Part shown: positions 59,874 through 64,000 of the stretch, piece after piece
How positions within the stretch are numbered: the stretch's first letter is position 1
How the letters are laid out: every line of letters begins with the position of its first letter
Assembly (NCBI GenBank): GCA_022578965.1
Contig: MU400518.1
Span: 434,001-498,000, forward strand
Direction of reading: 5' to 3'
Source: Xylaria sp. FL1777
Taxonomy: Eukaryota > Ascomycota > Sordariomycetes > Xylariales > Xylariaceae
DNA length: 64,000 bases
Made by a program: the position numbers and the translations under genes
The notes under the pieces: model-generated
The model's input: only the letters and a program-made list of their open reading frames with translations
Databases searched by the model: none
What the model was told of the DNA's origin: nothing

Positions 59874-60477
59874 GGTGTAAATACATTCGTCAGGTAGGTA
59901 CCTGTGGCGAGGCCCTTGAATCTGATTAAATTGGTTTGCACCAGTTTAGTTGTTGGGTTGTAGAGATATTGGACGAAAACCTCGATTGTATGGTGTGCAT
60001 AAGAAGCCGTGGATTTGTCTAAACAGTGACGATGAAGGTTGCTAGTATGCAGCTCGGCGAGATGTGGTCAAGAGTTTGCTGGTAGACAGCTAAAAGTGGT
60101 ATGCCCCACTCATTCAGGTTCAACAAGGGTAGTTGTCAGGGCAACTATTGTCATTAGGAGCCTAAAAGGGACTAACGCCTGCTGAGCGTTAGCCTCCAGG
60201 GGTCGTTGAATAGTACCCATAAAAAAGTGGTGTCTGGCTCTTAGGACGTGGGGCAATTTAGACATGCTCACTTTCATCATTCTTGACAAGCTTGACTCGA
60301 CGAGAATCGCTGAGACATCAAGAGGTTGGGATGAAGGCTTTTATCTTGTATCTGTATCTCGTTCTCATTACCGCTTCGCCGCTCTCTTCGCTCAAGCAAG
60401 CCGACATTACGTTAAGGGGCTGAGGGAATCTGGATTCGGGACTAATGCCTGATTACATATGAGAGGGTTGAATCGTG
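59874..60477. promoter_or_regulatory. Shared divergent promoter region of sgo1 and dad2
   Basis: The 604 bp between the two start codons must contain both promoters. A perfect inverted repeat, CTAACGC-7 nt-GCGTTAG, lies at 60172-60192, near the middle, and could bind a dimeric factor. No MluI cell-cycle box (ACGCGT) was seen. A tract related to AGGTAGGTACCT is at about 59892, by the sgo1 start. Confidence 0.5.
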
Positions 60478-61066
60478 ATGGCATTTTCAACAAGGTCACT
60501 ACCAGGACATATGCGCCAGGGTTCTACTAATGGTAATCCCAATGCGCAATCTACAGGCCAGTCAGCAGCGCTCCTAGCGCGAGTAGAAGAGAAGAAGGCC
60601 GAGTTAGAGAACCTAAAGGAGCTTCGAGATCTCAGTGCGGCGGTCGCTGATCAGATGGAAGCTCTGCAGCAAAGGCTGGCAACGTTGTCCGACGGGACAG
60701 AAGGTACGTCAGTCCGGGTTGAAAACAGTGATGGGCTATCTCAGGGTCTAATGCCCCCGTGTCTTTAGCGATCGCGACTGTGGTAGGAAACTGGCATAAT
60801 GTTTTGCAGGCCATTAATATGGCGTCAGGTACGGTGACCTAGAAGCCTGATGCATACCATCTTACGTTATCTTTTTTATTGACCATTTTTCAGCTAAAAT
60901 CCCTAATCCACGTGTAGCAGAGGACGGCCAAACTTCCGCCGAAGAATCTGAGCTACCACTGCCACAAACTCTAGTCCGCATACCGACCGAACATGCACCT
61001 GCACTTCAGGCCCAGGCCGAACTTGTAATTGAGGATGGACAGGGTACTCCTACTATTACTTCTTGA
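60478..61066 (+). CDS. dad2: DASH/Dam1 complex subunit Dad2
   Basis: Three predicted exons, 60478-60703, 60769-60828 and 60894-61066, giving 152 aa. Dad2 is one of ten small coiled-coil subunits of the fungal DASH/Dam1 ring that couples kinetochores to microtubule ends. Conserved text: RVEEKKAELENLKELRDLSA, DQMEALQQRLATLSDGTE, then across the introns AIATVVGNWHNVLQAINMAS and AKIPNP, and a C-terminal LPLPQTLVRIPTEHAPAL. All three match the order and spacing of Pezizomycotina Dad2. The ATG at 60478 (MAFSTRSLPGHMRQGS) fits the family's LPGH-R start; the in-frame GTG just before it is not needed. Introns are 65 nt each. It is divergent from sgo1, another segregation factor. Confidence 0.93.
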
Positions 61067-62176
61067 ACTTGGCGACTGGAGAGGGTCTCGACTTTGTTCG
61101 ACGACGACGATGATTACAACAACAACACCAACAAAGTTGTCAGAAGCCCGCCTAGTTCATAGATTATATGGGATCGAAATTGCATACTCATATAATGCAG
61201 AAGCTTGCCTGAGTTACCGCCACCGGATCGCTCCTGGATAGTAACTGAGGTGCTAGCAGGTAGAATAGTCTCAACGGTTACCTCAGCTCAGAGGCGATGG
61301 TCAATCCCGTTAAATACAGGCTGATATGTGCTTCATGTGGAGCAAGCCAAGTATATCCTTCGAGCTAGCAATTACCAAGGAAAATACACCTAGGTACATG
61401 TACCGGTAGTATAAGTATCAGGTCCGATTTACAAAACATGGATTAGATTTCTAGGAGACTGGCGGTAGAGAGATACATCAATGTTCGACCCGAAGTCGCT
61501 CATCAACTAATTATGCAACTGTCGGGGTTATTTATATGACTTGATAGAATGCGGGGAACTGATCGCGTTTGCTATGTAAGATGGCGCGGACGCGTATTTC
61601 ATCAAACGGCTGCTGCCGCTGATCATTTACAATTGGGCTGGGAAAGTACACTATACTGTACTACTGCACTCTAGGCAGGTAGATCTGTAGGATAAACCTG
61701 GAAAATGTACTACAATGTAAGGAACATGAGCCTTCCTCAAGACAAACAGGCGAGCGCCACCCTATATTTACACAACTTGGTGTCAGACAGGCGGCACCAT
61801 AATATAAACAACATAAACACGCGACAATCATCAGCCCCTCCCTCCCCGTGTTGTCCCCCTCTACAACCATCATCAGTTCATGCATCAATCATCAATCCCG
61901 GGTTTTCGGCCATCAACAATTTAATCGATTGTTTTTTTCATCAATTGATCATCTTAGCCATTGGTGACGTCCCAGTTTTGCCAACTAACAAGACCCAACA
62001 AGGTTCTATCACACGCACTAGACCAATACTGTTCAGTGTTCATCCTGGCCCCCTTGCTGGTCCCCCTTGCTGCGACCCAAGGGCAGACAACCAGGGCTCC
62101 CCGAGATTGCTAACTTGCTAACTTCCGTTGGCCTAGTGGAGGTCGGCCCTTTATAGAGACCACCTGGGGCTGCAAT
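61067..62176. other. Intergenic between dad2 and the FELPGEA-repeat gene
   Basis: About 1.1 kb. ACA/AAC trinucleotide-rich DNA is at about 61105-61135 just after dad2. A frame at 61705-62121 ending shortly before the next start is Pro/Ser/His-rich and without known domains; it is more likely promoter or leader of the downstream gene. Confidence 0.45.
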
Positions 62177-64000
62177 ATGATGTCTCATATATCCCCGTCT
62201 CGCCAGAGCTTCGAGATCCTTTGCGACTCACCTCCAGCAGACAGCCAATCCCGTCAAGATCATCGAGGACCAACCCCCTCTCAATCCGGTCCCCTCCGCC
62301 ATCTTTCTGTAATCCAATCTCAGAACCGTCACTTTGAACAGGTCCGTGCAGGCACTGGTAGTCACGAGCTCAACCCGGTTTGCTGTAATCCACAATGGGG
62401 TGCCATTCAAAGGAATAATAACAAGGAGAAACGCATAGGTGGTCGGCTGAAAAGACCATCCATCACATCCAGCACATTTGAGGTGCTGGACGCTGTTGCC
62501 AAGCCCGAGTCGCAAACCCAAAGTGTGCCTGCTGCTTCTAAAGTTTTGGACGATGCACAACGGGTTCTTCAGCTTCCAGGTATAGAGGGTCCTTAGGTGT
62601 CCCGCCTAATAGCCAGACTTCCGGCCGTTGTGTCCACTAACATAACTCATTGCTTGTAGTTGATCGATACTCGAGTCATCCTCTGTCGATAGCCGCCCGC
62701 AGCATACCACCCCTCGAGGAGCAGCTTGCGAAGCATCGCGACGGCCAGTTTGAATGGATCCTAGCTATTAGAATCTCAAGCGATCCTAAGTCACAGAGTG
62801 ATAGTGACTCCGAGCTAGATGATTCGAAAGAGGCCCGCAAGGCGTACTTCGGTTGCAATCTCTTGCCGGAGCCTTATCCTAGGGGAAACGAGTCTCTGCA
62901 AACCGCCAGTCCCACAGACAGGTACCTACTAATCGTCACACCCGTTGAAGAAACACACGACGTCCTTGAGGTCTTTCGTAACCCAATTGGCAACAGCATG
63001 GCTCTTCCAGAGGCCAATTCGGCCCACACCACGCCAATAAAGACATTGGAGCATGGCTCACCTCGCGAAGCTGATGGGATCACCCCCAACTCTACATTAT
63101 GCACTAGAGGAGATGACAGCTTAGCGGAGTCAATTTCTATATCTCTGGGAGATCCTGTTACAAGAATTGAGGACTCCTTTGAAGCATTAGACATCCTAGA
63201 AGACCAACTTGAAGCCTTTGACAAAGTTGCCCGTTTTAACCGATTTATCCCCAAAGAGCAGCCTCTGTCGAATAGGCTTGCAGCACCAGGTCCGACCGTC
63301 AGGTTCGCAACCCCCCAACTACAGCGTACTTTCGCCAGGCCGAGTTCTGCGTCACTCCGGATGAGACCAGCCACTGAGCCACGGAGGACTGCTTTACGCA
63401 AGGCGACTTCTATGAATTTTGACTCTCATAAATTTAAGACCGAAGAGAAGACTCTGGTGCAAAACTCGCCTAACTCTTCTACAATTAAGGGGGCTCTCGA
63501 CTCATCTCGGCAAAGCTTAGTCGCCAAATCGACTAAGCAGCGTATACTTCCCACGTTCGAGCTTCCAGGTGAGGCTGTCGCTCGACAGTTAAAAGAAAAG
63601 AAAGAGGCCCGTCTAGCTTCGCAGCGTGCGACCCAGCCCACCGCCTCAAGCCTACGCCGAGCTAAGTCAGCGAAATTGCCAACACGACCTGCATTTGAGC
63701 TACCTGGTGAGGCCATATCACGTCGTAAACGCGAAGAGCATCAAGCACAATTGAAGACCCAGGAGGAGGAAGAAAGGAAGAGACGAGAGTTCAAAGCACG
63801 GCCTGTTCCCTCACATGCCTTAGCTCCCACGGTTCCCCGCGAAACTATAGCTAGTCGAGCTCGACAGAATAAAGTAGCCTTGACAGAAAACTCTGCCCAG
63901 ACGCCCATTCCCACTAAGCGTCCGCTCACAACCACGGGTTATCACTCACGATCGGCCCTTTCCAGCACAATCAACCAGCCACAATCTCGTGGTCGGGGTC
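62177..64000 (+). CDS. Conserved-looking basic protein with FELPGEA repeats (3' end outside window)
   Basis: Predicted exons are 62177-62579 and 62660 to the window end, joined in phase 1 (GTATAG...TTGTAG, 80-nt intron); 581 codons are visible and the frame is still open. The start MMSHISPSRQSFEILCDSPP is preferred as the first ATG. Exon 1 ends with KVLDDAQRVLQLPG; the middle of exon 1 (about 62342-62420) is less protein-like and may hide another intron. Exon 2 has PPLEEQLAKHRDGQFEWILA, an acidic stretch, and then two copies of FELPGEA[V/I][A/S]R, 46 residues apart (63556 and 63694), each followed by a charged Lys/Glu/Arg helix, with REFKARPVP between later segments. Such FKARP-type text recalls TPX2-like microtubule-associated regions, but this is only a hypothesis. 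No catalytic motif is seen. Confidence 0.7.

Noticed and set aside
62342..62412. Extra 71-nt intron in exon 1 of the FELPGEA-repeat gene
   Set aside because: GT and AG ends are present, but removal leads to an immediate TAA; the frame is open without it, so it was not modelled.

Overview
The window reads as nuclear DNA of a filamentous ascomycete (Pezizomycotina, probably Sordariomycetes). The evidence is conserved eukaryotic genes split by short introns of about 50-150 nt with GT...AG ends, fungus-specific proteins (DASH subunit Dad2, an Ecl1-type zinc protein, fungal shugoshin), a decayed fungal NACHT/NLR gene, and abundant TACCTAGGTA-type simple repeats between genes. No tRNA, rRNA, CRISPR or prokaryotic operon structure was seen. 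All splice models were made by eye from protein conservation and GT/AG sites; for every complete multi-exon model the exon lengths sum to a multiple of three.

Layout. (1) 1-8.1 kb: gene-poor, with a NACHT-NTPase pseudogene at about 1.4-4.1 kb. (2) 8.1-20.1 kb: a gene-dense block holding a DET1-like histidine phosphatase (-), a PRKRIP1/DUF1168 protein (+), chaperonin subunit CCT3 (-), a 648-bp terminal-inverted-repeat element with 9-bp target duplications upstream of CCT3, an acidic-repeat hypothetical protein (-), and a class II aldolase-family protein (+). (3) 20.1-47.2 kb: about 27 kb with only one convincing gene, an Ecl1-type lifespan regulator (-, about 31 kb), plus simple repeats and a few decayed coding-like patches. 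(4) 47.2-61.1 kb: a second gene-dense block with exportin CRM1 (-, ten exons), alanine-glyoxylate aminotransferase (-), retromer subunit VPS29 (+), and the divergent pair shugoshin (-) / DASH subunit Dad2 (+). (5) 62.2-64 kb: the 5' part of a large basic protein with repeated FELPGEA motifs, running off the window end.

Most intact genes are housekeeping: protein folding (CCT3), nuclear export (CRM1), endosomal recycling (VPS29), glyoxylate/amino-acid metabolism (aminotransferase), and chromosome segregation (Sgo1 and Dad2, sharing one upstream region of about 600 bp). No biosynthetic cluster or clearly new multigene system was recognised. The most informative unusual items are the NLR relic, the MULE-like miniature element with RIP-like CpA/TpA differences between its arms, the Thr at the leptomycin-B site of CRM1, the sgo1-dad2 pairing, and the gene desert with coding-like relics.
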